Assembly (NCBI GenBank): GCA_963803295.1
Contig: CAWDMC010000011.1
Location: 124,001 to 188,000 of the forward strand
DNA: 64,000 nucleotides
From: CAWDMC01 sp963803295
GTDB taxonomy: Bacteria > Acidobacteriota > Terriglobia > UBA7540
Direction of reading: 5' to 3'
Under the pieces are notes generated by a model that saw only the letters and a program-made list of their open reading frames with translations, was not told the origin of the DNA and made no database searches. The position numbers and the translations under genes were made by a program. Below, piece after piece: positions 1 through 8,693 of this stretch. Position 1 is the stretch's first letter. Each line of letters starts with the position of its first letter.

Positions 1-168
1 CACAAACTCGAGCGCGATCCCCAGCGCCCGCCGGTGTCCCAACGGTACGAGGACGCGCTGCCCGGTGCGTAGTTCCATCCCTGAAGGAACCCGATAAGTG
101 AGGGGTTGCCGAATCGCTGTCATCACCGCGACTCGCACCAGAACGTCGGCAGGTTTTTTGGGTGACAT
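1..168 (-). CDS. priA: Primosomal protein N' (PriA helicase), N-terminal fragment
   Basis: Only the first 56 codons lie in the window; the gene runs off the left edge. The ATG at 166-168 (minus strand) opens a frame reading MSPKKPADVLVRVAVM, then LTYRVPSG and GQRVLVPLGHRRALGI. This is the pattern of the PriA N-terminal 3'-DNA-binding domain: a short strand, a 'TYRVP' turn, and a 'G.RV.VP.G.R...G' strand. PriA restarts stalled replication forks by loading the primosome, and its helicase and zinc domains would lie outside the window. No strong Shine-Dalgarno is visible upstream. The call rests on a short stretch but the motif order is characteristic. Confidence 0.72.
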   Translation of the reverse strand, partial: MSPKKPADVLVRVAVMTAIRQPLTYRVPSGMELRTGQRVLVPLGHRRALGIALEFV

Positions 169-264
169 CGGAGCTTGATTGTAACCGGGAAGCACCGTTC
201 ATGACCACGCGGCGACAGGCGGGAAGGGCCCGATTCAAGGGGGCAGGGGAATTGTTCTTGACGT

Positions 265-284
265 TGTGCCACATAATGTGCCAC
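265..284. repeat. Tandem 8-bp repeat in the vapBC1 promoter region, probable operator
   Basis: TGTGCCAC occurs twice (265-272 and 277-284) with a 12-bp period, ending ten bases before the vapB1 start. Type II antitoxins usually repress their own promoter, so this is a plausible operator. No convincing -35/-10 pair was found beside it. Confidence 0.4.
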
Positions 285-293
285 GCTTAGTTC

Positions 294-536
294 ATGCCAA
301 CCGTAAATATTCGGGGACTTCGGGACACGCGTCAGCTGAAAGCGTGGCTGCGCGCTGGCAAAACAGTCGAGCTTCGGGAGCGAGATCGCGTCATTGCGCG
401 TATCGTGCCGGCGGAATCGCCGCGCCGCGCCCGCAAGTGGCCGGATTTTGCGGCGCGACGGAAGGAAATCTTTGGCAATCGGATTCTACCTGGAGCCGAT
501 CTGCTCATTGAGGCGCGGGAGAGCGCGCGCTATTGA
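294..536 (+). CDS. Type II antitoxin, Phd/VapB-like
   Basis: An 80-residue basic protein with the layout of Phd/YefM-type antitoxins. The N-terminal half (MPTVNIRGLRDTRQLKAWL, then GKTVELRERDRVIARIVP) matches the beta-hairpin/helix fold that dimerises and binds DNA. The C-terminal half, rich in charged residues (RRKEIFGNRILPGADLLIEARE), resembles the flexible segment that wraps the toxin. It overlaps the next gene by four bases (TTGA), the usual coupling of antitoxin and PIN toxin. It should neutralise the neighbouring RNase and repress the operon through the upstream repeat. The exact antitoxin family is uncertain. Confidence 0.75.
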   Translation: MPTVNIRGLRDTRQLKAWLRAGKTVELRERDRVIARIVPAESPRRARKWPDFAARRKEIFGNRILPGADLLIEARESARY

Positions 537-958
537 GCGCCTATGCCGATACGAGCTTCTTTGTATCGCTCTACGTTGCCGATCAGCATACACCCGAGGC
601 TGAACGCCGCATGGCTTCGAAGCCGTTACTTTGGCTGACGCCTTTGCATGAGGCGGAGTTTGCCCACGCTATCGAGCAGCACGTCTTCCGCGGCCACTTG
701 TCGCTTCGGGAGGCCCAGCGTGTGTATTCGGATCTCGGTGACGACCGCAGAGCGGGACTATGGGTCGAAATAGACTTGCCGGACTTGGCGTTTGAGGTCT
801 GCGCCCAACTAGCGCGGCGCCACGTGGCACGCCTTGGGAACCGTATGCTTGATACATTACACGTCGCCTGCGCTCTCGAGCTGAAGGCGGAACGCTTCTG
901 GACCTTTGACGAGCGGCAATCGAAACTGGCTCAAGCCGAAGGTTTGAGCCTCGGCTGA
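533..958 (+). CDS. PIN-domain RNase toxin (VapC family)
   Basis: A 141-residue PIN-domain protein. The acidic metal-binding residues are visible in the right order: Asp6 in AYADTSFF, Glu40/Glu42 in LHEAEF, Asp107 in MLDTLHVA, and Asp126 in TFDERQ. VapC toxins are Mg-dependent endoribonucleases that cut tRNA or rRNA when the antitoxin is degraded. The frame opens with TTG overlapping the antitoxin stop; no better start exists without losing Asp6, so translational coupling is likely. The length is normal for the family. Confidence 0.85.
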   Translation: MSAYADTSFFVSLYVADQHTPEAERRMASKPLLWLTPLHEAEFAHAIEQHVFRGHLSLREAQRVYSDLGDDRRAGLWVEIDLPDLAFEVCAQLARRHVARLGNRMLDTLHVACALELKAERFWTFDERQSKLAQAEGLSLG

Positions 959-1052
959 GGGGGCGAAGCGGCAACCCTCAACTATTAGGCCCTGACATCT
1001 CAAGGCGATCCGGGCTTCTGAGGGGCTGCGGCAGGGCGGGTCGAAATCCGGC

Positions 1053-2036
1053 CTAGTAACGGGTTTCTGCACGCGCGCGGCTTGAGACGAGGCCGTTATA
1101 CAGATTGCCCAGATGCTGGAGCATCATCAGGGCAGGCCGCCAGTTCCGCTGATTGATATGTTCCACATTGAGGCCGAGGCGAGGCGGCGAGGGCGGAAGG
1201 TTGTCAAACACGTCCATGAGGATGCGTTGCGCCAGATCGAGAGAGCGGCTCAGATACGAAGGAGAGTAGACCTCGGGGTCCGAGGGTTCCAGTGTCCCTT
1301 CGCTTGCGGCAGCAGAAGCCGCCGGTTCCTTACCTTCGTCGCGCAGCAGGAAGCGGTCCAGGTGCTCGGGGATATCTGCCCCCAGCCAGCGCAGGAACTG
1401 TAGATCGCGGGGATGGCTGCAAGGCGCAAAGCTCAAGATAAGGCGTGCCTCGACACCGTTAAGCTGCTGGATCAGCCAGACGATGTCGTTCGAATCAAAG
1501 AGAATCTGGGTGGTGAAAAACGCCAGTCCTGACTGGTGTTTGCGGCGAATGCGCTCGGCTTCCTGGCGCCGGCTCGGAATAGTGATTCCACCCAGGCAGG
1601 TATCGAGTCCGGCGGCACGCGCCTGCTCCGCCGCTTGTGTAACATTAGGGCCAGGATATTGAATCTCGCTGGATTCGCCCCCCACCAGCACTACGTTGTC
1701 GATGCCGTAGTCCTTCTCCGTTTGCCGGAACCACTGCACCTGGTCGGGCTCGTGGACCACACAACGATTGACCACCACTTCCATTCCCGTTTCCCGCTGG
1801 ATTCGGCTGCCAAGCAGGCGCGGCTCGACGCGAGGCACGAACTTCACGCTTCGTGTGCCGCGGCCTTCGGATTCATCATGGATCTCAGGCAGGTTGACGC
1901 CGTCGGCCAATTGCGCCACCTGCCGAACGCCCGCGATCGTGGCCTCGATGGCTTCCGGCTTATCTGCGGCGGGTGGAACCAGCTCGAAAAGGACCACCGG
2001 GGACGAAGGGTCGAGGATCTTATCCTTCAAGCGCAT
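1053..2036 (-). CDS. Methylenetetrahydrofolate reductase-like protein
   Basis: A 327-residue protein resembling the MetF/MTHFR TIM barrel. It starts with VVLFELVPPAADK (the strand carrying the catalytic Glu in MetF), followed by DGVNLPEIHDE, a central NVVLVGGESS strand (MetF: 'L.GD'), LGGITIPSR (MetF: 'G.A.YPE.H'), and FFTTQILFD close to the 'TQ.FFD' motif. MTHFR reduces 5,10-methylene-THF to 5-methyl-THF with FAD. The sequence is divergent from canonical MetF: the GD aspartate is replaced by GGES and the pattern resembles uncharacterised MTHFR-like proteins, so its substrate is not certain. It is a single gene, with no obvious Shine-Dalgarno at the ATG. It may link to the methyltransferase-like UroD proteins further along, but that is inference. 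Confidence 0.65.
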   Translation of the reverse strand: MRLKDKILDPSSPVVLFELVPPAADKPEAIEATIAGVRQVAQLADGVNLPEIHDESEGRGTRSVKFVPRVEPRLLGSRIQRETGMEVVVNRCVVHEPDQVQWFRQTEKDYGIDNVVLVGGESSEIQYPGPNVTQAAEQARAAGLDTCLGGITIPSRRQEAERIRRKHQSGLAFFTTQILFDSNDIVWLIQQLNGVEARLILSFAPCSHPRDLQFLRWLGADIPEHLDRFLLRDEGKEPAASAAASEGTLEPSDPEVYSPSYLSRSLDLAQRILMDVFDNLPPSPPRLGLNVEHINQRNWRPALMMLQHLGNLYNGLVSSRARAETRY

Positions 2037-2465
2037 GGTTGAGTGTAGCTTTCGAGCCTCGAGGTGCGTTTGAAGCCTCTCGCACCTTCGTACTCCAACA
2101 GTCAGAGGGGAGAAGTGGAGTTGGAACTATCCCAGAATACTAGAAAGGCAGATTGAAGCGCAACGGATGCTTGTTGTATAAGTTCTAGCGCTGCGACCGG
2201 CAAAACATGGTGCAGACTGCCAAGCCTGTCTAGGAGTACCCTACAAGCTCAGGCAGATGCATGGCAGCATGAGAGGCGGAGATTTTTGCGGCGAGGGGGA
2301 TGTGCTTATGCCCGAGTATCACTACGGGCCGGAGATCAACTTCCAGCGAAAGGAGAGTTTTGAGCGGAGCTTTAGCAAACTGCCGCACGTTCGACTGGCA
2401 GGAATCGGTGTCTTCGAGAATACGGGGATCGAGGCTCCTGATGCACTCCTTGATTCCGCTCTCGC

Positions 2466-2660
2466 TCAGCTCAGAACTTTCGGGATTCCATTCATCGAAT
2501 CGGAGGCTGTACTTGCGGACAGCATCCAACTCGTTCCTTCCAGATCAAGAAGCATTTCCGCGACGATGCGCGAACACTCGGGGTCGCGTTCGAAGAGCCG
2601 GTGGCCACCCTCTTTCAGTAACCTCACGTCCGTGTCTCTCCTGTGTCCTGGCAATTGCAG
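2466..2660 (-). pseudogene. Remnant of an alpha/beta-hydrolase C-terminus; rest of the 2.04-2.71 kb gap unassigned
   Basis: A short minus-strand frame without a proper start reads LPGHRRDTDVRLLKEGGHRL then FERDPEC. This resembles the last beta-strand and the catalytic-His region (GGHR) of alpha/beta hydrolases. A stop codon lies just upstream, so only the tail survives and the piece looks like a decayed gene. The rest of 2037-2709 has a 99-codon minus-strand frame (2230-2529) with no recognisable family and no ribosome-binding site. I could not assign it a function. Confidence 0.35.
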
Positions 2661-2709
2661 CTATAGATAGCGGCCCCGTGGAGGAAAGAGGAGGTGGGGG
2701 TCCTCGGAA

Positions 2710-3885
2710 TCAAGGCATGCGTTCATAGATGATGCCCTTGTGGATGTCCGCGTTAAGCCGATTCTGGATCTTGAACATCTCCTCGGATTTTTCCTGCTCG
2801 CCCTTGCGTGAATACAGTAATCCCAGTTGGTAATAAGCGGCAATGTGTTTGGGCTCGAGCTTGACGGTCTTCTGGAACATGATGAGGGCATCATCGGTCT
2901 TGCCCTGCCGGACCAGAATCCTTCCGAGCCAGAAACAGGAGTCGGCATGAGAGGGATTGAGATTCTGGGCGGTTTTGAACTGGGAGGATGCTTCGTCGAT
3001 CCGATTCAGCCTGAAGAGCATGGTGCCATACATGTAATGGTTAAGGTAGTTCTTGGGATCCTTGGAAACTGCAATGGCAAATTCCCCGGCAGCTTCATTG
3101 AACTTCCCCAGATCCGAGTAGAAGTTGCCCAGGGCAAAATAGGCTTGGTCAGAACCGGGCTCCATCTCAATGAGCCGTCGATAGGCCGATTCAGCTGCCT
3201 CAGTATGCTGGGTAAAATAGCAGGTCAAGGCATAGCTAAGAACAATCTGCGAATCGTCGGAGAACTTGACGAGCGCTCGCTCCGCTTCTTCGTAAGCGCG
3301 ACCGAAATCGGCACTCTTGACAAGCATCAGGACCAGCCGGAAGCGGGCTTCGGGGTCTTCCGGCTCGGCCTTTACCAGATTCTGGAGATGCTCGACCGCC
3401 CGTTGGTTCTGTTGCGACCGGGCGAGCAGATCGGCAAATAGACTATCGAAATAGGCGGAGCTGTTTTGCCCTTCGATCGTAACCGGGGCGACCTTCTGGG
3501 CCCGCTTAAAGGCTTCAATGGCTTCGTTGGTCCGGCTGGCGGTCGCAAGCAGCCGTCCGGCGGACATCAGCGTTTTGAAATCGGCGTTTGGATATGAAAC
3601 CAGTCTGTGGATTGTCGTGACGCCCGCTTGTGTCCTTTCCGAGCGGAGGTAAGCCGAGGCCAGGCCCAAAAGTACGTTGGGGTCATCGGGGCGGAGAGAC
3701 GCGGCTTTTTCAAAGAGCTGTACCGCAATTCGGGGATCACCGCCCTCCATCGCAGTGACGCCCTGGTTATAGAGGGACTTCCAGTCCTGGGAGGACTCGG
3801 GCAAAAGGGCGTGGGTGGCTAGTGCCACCCACGCGGTTAGGGGGAGGGCCATCCAAACACAGCGGCCTATCACATCACGTGTCAA
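2710..3885 (-). CDS. TPR-repeat protein with signal sequence
   Basis: A 391-residue protein. A hydrophobic N-terminal segment (MALPLTAWVALATHALLP) suggests export, followed by about eight tetratricopeptide repeats, for example GVTAMEGGDPRIAVQLFEKA and LGNFYSDLGKFNEAAGEFA. TPR proteins act as protein-binding scaffolds; no catalytic domain is seen. The frame opens with a TTG whose bases overlap the stop of the upstream TonB receptor (TTGA), which implies coupled translation, although an in-frame ATG twelve codons in (3852) is an alternative. In Acidobacteriota such TPR proteins commonly follow Oar-like receptors. The function in uptake is inferred from context. Confidence 0.8.
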   Translation of the reverse strand: MTRDVIGRCVWMALPLTAWVALATHALLPESSQDWKSLYNQGVTAMEGGDPRIAVQLFEKAASLRPDDPNVLLGLASAYLRSERTQAGVTTIHRLVSYPNADFKTLMSAGRLLATASRTNEAIEAFKRAQKVAPVTIEGQNSSAYFDSLFADLLARSQQNQRAVEHLQNLVKAEPEDPEARFRLVLMLVKSADFGRAYEEAERALVKFSDDSQIVLSYALTCYFTQHTEAAESAYRRLIEMEPGSDQAYFALGNFYSDLGKFNEAAGEFAIAVSKDPKNYLNHYMYGTMLFRLNRIDEASSQFKTAQNLNPSHADSCFWLGRILVRQGKTDDALIMFQKTVKLEPKHIAAYYQLGLLYSRKGEQEKSEEMFKIQNRLNADIHKGIIYERMP

Positions 3886-6800
3886 AAGGAGACCCTGAAG
3901 CTAACTTGCATCTGGCGCATGAAAGTGGTTAACGAGGAGATTCTCCCCGTAAAAAGGGGATTGGTTATGTCACTGGAGGGATCGGCAAAATTCGGATGGT
4001 TAGTCATGTTGAAAGCCTCCGCCCGGAATTGTAGGCCAACATCCTCTGTAATTTTGAAGTTCTTCATCAGTCCGGTATCCAGCATGATAATCCCGGGGCC
4101 ATCGAACAGGCCCCTGCCGGCATTGCCAAACGTGCCACGGGCAGCCACTTGGAAGGCCGCAGGATTGAACCACTGGAAAGGATCGTGATTCCCTGCGATG
4201 AAGCGCGGAACTCCCGGGATAACGTCCGGCCGGTCAGCACCTTGCAGAGACTCGCTGTTGTCGAATCCCACGCTGGGCGTGATAGGGAACCCCGATTGCA
4301 GAGTCAGGACGCCCGACCATTCCCAACCGCCTAGGGCGCCGCGCACGATCGGGAAGTTGTACGACTTGAACGGTGTCGGCACGTTGTAGACCCAGCTCTG
4401 CGAAAGTCTCCTTTCGAAATCATGGGAGGACCGGCCGAAAGAGCACTTGATGCAGTGGGGATCCTGAATCCCAGAATCACCGGGCGCGCCGACGGAGGCG
4501 TCTCCCGCCGACGTATTGTCCAGGCTCTTCCCCCAGGTGAAGGCAGTAATGAAGGTGGCGCCGTGCCATTGGCGACTCTGGACCTTGGCCTCCAGGGCAT
4601 AGTAGTGGCCGTACTGGTCATTACTGAGATAAGTGAGTCCGCCCAATTGCGGCCAAGGCTTGAGGAAGGTTCCATTCTGCAGCGGTACATTCAGATTTTC
4701 CTGTGAGAAGAACCCCACGTTGTGCAGCCAGGTACCACCGAGGGAGACCAATATCGGCGCCTTAAACTGGTGTTCGATAGCCAGGGATGCGTGCTGTGAA
4801 TAGGGTATCCGGAAATTCTGATCCACGGACTTGAAGCCGGGCGGGGGCAGTGCGGCGCCTGGACCAAAGGACTGCCTAATGTCGACAGTCGGACTGACGA
4901 CATAGGGATCAAGGTACGTGATGTTGGGAAAGGTAGCATATGGGAAGTTGGCGCGAGTATCGTTAAGGATGTTCACCTGGATAACATCGTTGAACACCCC
5001 GTACCCGCCCCGGATCACGGTATTGGAATGCCCCGGGAGACTGTAGGCCACGCCGAGACGCGGAGCATAGGCATGTAGGTACCGGTTAATCGTGGAGCAA
5101 TTTCCGCCGCGAACCGGGAAACCGAAGAACGCCGGGCTACCGCTGTCCCCAGGGCGGGCCGCACCTGCGAGTATGATGGTGCCTGTTGTAGGGTCGAAAT
5201 TAGCCAGCCGGTTGAGCTTCTCGCACTCAGGGGCATCGTACTCCCAGCGAAGGCCGAGGTCGAGGGTCAAGTTCTGCCCAACTCGGAACTGGTCATTCAC
5301 CCACCAGCGGACGTTGTTCCTATGGAAGAGTCCGCTATCATCCCCCAGGATTGTCTGTCCTGAGCCGGGAAAGCCCAGGATAAAGTCGGCAATTCCGCTA
5401 CCCGTGCTGCCCGGATTGTTTGGATCGGACGAGAAAGCGCCGCCGAAAGAGTAATTCCCCATAGGGAAACGAGGAGCGTGGTTTTCATAGAACTGCCAGC
5501 GATTGTATTCCCCTCCAAACTTCAGAGTGTGTTTGCCGACGACCTTGGTCAACTTCACCACATATTGGAACTGGTTGGTCAAGTCGTACTCGGGCGCAAA
5601 AGGATTCGACCAGAGATTGGAAAGCCCGCTAGGACTTACATCGGGCGGCTCGTTCTGCCGCACTCCTTGGATCCCCAGGGTCGAATTGAGGATGCTCGTG
5701 GTAGGGTTCACAAGCTGGTCCGGGTGGATGTTCGGGAACGCCCGGAAATAGGAGAATAAACCTTCCAAAACGGTGGTGGGGTTAAAGGTGTGCGCCTCAT
5801 GCAGCACAAAGTTACGCGAGGGGAGGGTAAAATTGTCTCCGTAGCCCGGAAAAGTAGCCGAGCCGAAAACACCTTTGACAAGATCGGCCGTGGCGTTTTC
5901 CATGCTGAACCGGCCGTACACCACATCTTTGCCGTTCGGGGCAGCGTAATCGATGCGGCCGCTAAGCTGGTTGCGGGTGACCTTATCGACTCCGTTGGCT
6001 GAGTAATTAGAGCCAACGAACTGCCCGGCCGAGTTGAGCCCGGAACTCGTTTCGGCGGGGTAGGCATTCAGCAAGGCGATGGTCGCCGAGTTGAAGCGAA
6101 GGCTCGGAATAATGTTCCCGGTGAAGGGCTGCCGGCTGAAGCCGGAGGAACACGCCGCGCAGGCTGCAGTGGTCCCTGGATCAAATATCGGGAAATTAAC
6201 CTCACTAAGATCTCCCGTCCGCATCTTGGGAGTGGGGACAGTTCCGAAGAACGTCTCACCAACCCGCTGCCGGTAGCCTTCGTAGTTAGCAAAGAAAAAC
6301 AGGCGATCCTTTTTGATCGGGCCACCCACAACGCCACCGAATTGGCTCTTTCTCAGCTCGGGTTTCGAAGTCGCAAAGTAGTCTTTGGCGTCAAATTTGT
6401 CGTTGCGGAGGAATTCCCATCCCGATCCGTGAACCTTGTTGGTTCCACTCCGGGTGGTGATGATGATCTGCGCGCCCGGGCTACCTCCCAGGTCAGCCGC
6501 GTAAGGCGTGGTCTCAATCTTGAATTCCTGGATGGCATCCACGGAGGGGATGAAGGAAAAGTTGATCAGGTACGCTTTGACATCTCCTCCGTCCAAGACA
6601 AAGGCGTTGCGGTCTTCCCCCTCGCCGCCACTGTTGATCGTGCCGATGTTGTTGGTGAGGGCCCCGGACTCGAAGCTCCGGTTGTAATAGCTTGAGGTGC
6701 CGGGCGCCAGCAAGCCCAATTTCAAATAATTACGATCGACCAGGGGCAAGTCGGCGACCTCCTGGCGCTGAATGACCTGGCCCAACTCGGCCGTTTGCGT

Positions 6801-7217
6801 CTGCAGCATCGGGGTGGCTCCGGTAACCTCCACCGTCTGGGTCACCGAGCCAAGCTGTAAGGTCATGTCCAATGTCGCTGTCTGGGCTACCTCAAGGGTG
6901 AAGGCCGACCGCACCGCCTTGTTGAATCCTTTCGACTCAACACTCAGCGTGTACTGGCCGGGAATCAGGTTTTCCACCCGATAGTATCCGGTCGAGTTGG
7001 TGACCGCGGTGCGCGCCACACCCGTATTGACGTTCGCCACGGTTATGGCGGCCCCTGGGACCACCGCGCCCGAGGTATCGGTGATGGTGCCGACGACCGT
7101 GGCGTTCTGCTGCGCCAGCATCGAGGACGCGGTCAAAAGGCACAGCGCCGCCAGCAGTCCGGCCGTTCCGAAACTTGAACAAGAGAACAAGCGTTGTCGT
7201 GCGCACGCGTTTTCCAT
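3882..7217 (-). CDS. TonB-dependent receptor, Oar-like, with carboxypeptidase-regulatory-like domain
   Basis: An outer-membrane protein of about 1,111 residues. After a signal peptide (GLLAALCLLTASSMLAQQ) comes a carboxypeptidase-regulatory-like beta-sandwich (ATVVGTITDTSGAVVPGAAI), then a plug domain (LPLVDRNYLKLGLLAPG, INSGGEGEDRNAFVLDGGD), then a long beta-barrel ending in an aromatic residue (QVSFRVSF). Such receptors import oligosaccharides or other large ligands using TonB energy. The start was placed at the ATG at 7217 because GAGGAGG lies just upstream; an open frame continues to 7340 but lacks a ribosome-binding site. It follows the aminotransferase by 65 bases and overlaps the TPR gene, so these three are probably co-transcribed. 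Confidence 0.9.
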   Translation of the reverse strand: MENACARQRLFSCSSFGTAGLLAALCLLTASSMLAQQNATVVGTITDTSGAVVPGAAITVANVNTGVARTAVTNSTGYYRVENLIPGQYTLSVESKGFNKAVRSAFTLEVAQTATLDMTLQLGSVTQTVEVTGATPMLQTQTAELGQVIQRQEVADLPLVDRNYLKLGLLAPGTSSYYNRSFESGALTNNIGTINSGGEGEDRNAFVLDGGDVKAYLINFSFIPSVDAIQEFKIETTPYAADLGGSPGAQIIITTRSGTNKVHGSGWEFLRNDKFDAKDYFATSKPELRKSQFGGVVGGPIKKDRLFFFANYEGYRQRVGETFFGTVPTPKMRTGDLSEVNFPIFDPGTTAACAACSSGFSRQPFTGNIIPSLRFNSATIALLNAYPAETSSGLNSAGQFVGSNYSANGVDKVTRNQLSGRIDYAAPNGKDVVYGRFSMENATADLVKGVFGSATFPGYGDNFTLPSRNFVLHEAHTFNPTTVLEGLFSYFRAFPNIHPDQLVNPTTSILNSTLGIQGVRQNEPPDVSPSGLSNLWSNPFAPEYDLTNQFQYVVKLTKVVGKHTLKFGGEYNRWQFYENHAPRFPMGNYSFGGAFSSDPNNPGSTGSGIADFILGFPGSGQTILGDDSGLFHRNNVRWWVNDQFRVGQNLTLDLGLRWEYDAPECEKLNRLANFDPTTGTIILAGAARPGDSGSPAFFGFPVRGGNCSTINRYLHAYAPRLGVAYSLPGHSNTVIRGGYGVFNDVIQVNILNDTRANFPYATFPNITYLDPYVVSPTVDIRQSFGPGAALPPPGFKSVDQNFRIPYSQHASLAIEHQFKAPILVSLGGTWLHNVGFFSQENLNVPLQNGTFLKPWPQLGGLTYLSNDQYGHYYALEAKVQSRQWHGATFITAFTWGKSLDNTSAGDASVGAPGDSGIQDPHCIKCSFGRSSHDFERRLSQSWVYNVPTPFKSYNFPIVRGALGGWEWSGVLTLQSGFPITPSVGFDNSESLQGADRPDVIPGVPRFIAGNHDPFQWFNPAAFQVAARGTFGNAGRGLFDGPGIIMLDTGLMKNFKITEDVGLQFRAEAFNMTNHPNFADPSSDITNPLFTGRISSLTTFMRQMQVSFRVSF

Positions 7218-7281
7218 TTGGTCCTCCTCTACTGTGAACACCCTCGACCCGACAACTTCGTCAACGAAAGCCAGTGTTGCT

Positions 7282-8583
7282 CTATGACGAGTGGAGACAT
7301 CGCAGGACATCCTCCGCAGCTTGCAGAGTATTTTCAACATGCGTGTCGGTGTGACTGAAACTGATATGATTGCGCTTGAGGTTCAGCGGAAGCTTGAAAA
7401 TCCCCCGATCCAGCAGCCGCCGCCTGTACTCCACCTGAAGCTTCTGGTCGTTCCTCAGCAGATCGGTGTAACTCTCGATCGGTCCCTCCTGGAAATAAGT
7501 CAAAAAGACAGAGCCGAAGCCTGCCACGGTGGCCTTGACTTTCAGACGCTCCATGATCTCCTGCAGGCCTCGACGTATCTTCTCTCCTAGCCGGAAAACA
7601 TGTTCATGAACGTTCAGGCTCTCCATGGTTCCAATGGTGGCCAGAGCCGCCGCGCAGCCGACCGGGTGAGCGTTGTAAGTTCCCGCGAAGAAAACGTCGC
7701 CTCCGGCACGGGTATTGAACCGATCCATCAGTTCCCTTTTGCCGCAGATCGCGGCAATCGGGTATCCGTTCGCCATCGCCTTGCCTAAAGTCGTGAGGTC
7801 AGGAGTCACACCACAGATCTTCTGGTATCCGCCCAGACTGTGCCGAAATCCCGTTATGACCTCGTCGAAAACGAGAACGATCCCTTCACGGGTGGTAAGC
7901 TCACGCAAGCCTTCAAGAAATCCCGGCTTGGGCAATACGCAGCCGATGTTGTGCGGGATAGGCTCGATGATGAGTGCGGCAATTTCTCCGCGGTTCCGCT
8001 TGACGGCTTCCTCCACATCGTCCAGATTGTTGAACTGGCACACGATCGTGTGATCCAAAGCCTCGGAAAGGCTGCCGGCCGACAACGGATCCCGCCCGCC
8101 CAGCTTTTCTGCCGAGGTGATGACGTTCATTGCCAGATAGTCATGCCAACCGTGATAGCATCCCTGGAACTTGATGAGCTTCGTGCGGCCGGTTACCGCC
8201 CGCGCCAAGCGCACGGCGTCGTAGGTCGCTTCTGAACCACTATTGCAGAACAGCACTTTCTCGGCAGAAGGAATGTGCTGGCAGATCTTCTGCGCCAGTT
8301 CAATCTCGATCTCAGTCGTCCCGCTGCCGATAAGGTCGATCGTATCCATCGCCTTGCGTACTCGCCGGTTAACAGCTTCAAAATTGTGGCCCAGGATGAT
8401 CGGTCCAAAGGCGGCGTGATAGTCGATGTAATCCTTGCCGTCGGCGTCGGTGATGATAGCGCCGGCGGCGCGGCTGAAGACCAAGCGAGGTTCTACGCGC
8501 CGCAACGACGTGTTCACACCTCCAGGCATGAACTCGCAGGCGCGGTCCACAAGGGAACAATTGGGGCCAGGTCGAGTCGTCAA
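7282..8583 (-). CDS. Class III aminotransferase, glutamate-1-semialdehyde aminomutase-like
   Basis: A 433-residue PLP enzyme of fold type I. Motifs seen in order: FMPGGVNTSLR near the N-terminus (as in HemL), DGKDYIDYHAAFGPIILGH, the PLP-phosphate loop NSGSEATYDAVRLAR, the PLP-stacking YHGWHD, the aspartate of VFDEVITGFR, and the Schiff-base lysine in LTTLGKAMANG. HemL converts glutamate-1-semialdehyde to 5-aminolevulinate, but many HemL-like proteins in sugar loci act on other amino or keto sugars. Its placement between a glycosidase pair and a TonB receptor suggests such a specialised role. The start is TTG, preceded by GGAGG at a good distance. Confidence 0.82.
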   Translation of the reverse strand: MTTRPGPNCSLVDRACEFMPGGVNTSLRRVEPRLVFSRAAGAIITDADGKDYIDYHAAFGPIILGHNFEAVNRRVRKAMDTIDLIGSGTTEIEIELAQKICQHIPSAEKVLFCNSGSEATYDAVRLARAVTGRTKLIKFQGCYHGWHDYLAMNVITSAEKLGGRDPLSAGSLSEALDHTIVCQFNNLDDVEEAVKRNRGEIAALIIEPIPHNIGCVLPKPGFLEGLRELTTREGIVLVFDEVITGFRHSLGGYQKICGVTPDLTTLGKAMANGYPIAAICGKRELMDRFNTRAGGDVFFAGTYNAHPVGCAAALATIGTMESLNVHEHVFRLGEKIRRGLQEIMERLKVKATVAGFGSVFLTYFQEGPIESYTDLLRNDQKLQVEYRRRLLDRGIFKLPLNLKRNHISFSHTDTHVENTLQAAEDVLRCLHSS

Positions 8584-8693
8584 TTTGACGTCCTCCAGCC
8601 GCGGCGCACATTGCAGGTGATATCGTTGTTGTTATAACTCATTCGGTTGTGAGAAAGCAACTAAATAATACACATATTGGCGATATATAAAAT

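Noticed and set aside
2257..2670. 137-codon plus-strand frame in the 2.0-2.7 kb gap
   Set aside because: No family pattern; the hydrolase-like tail is on the opposite strand.
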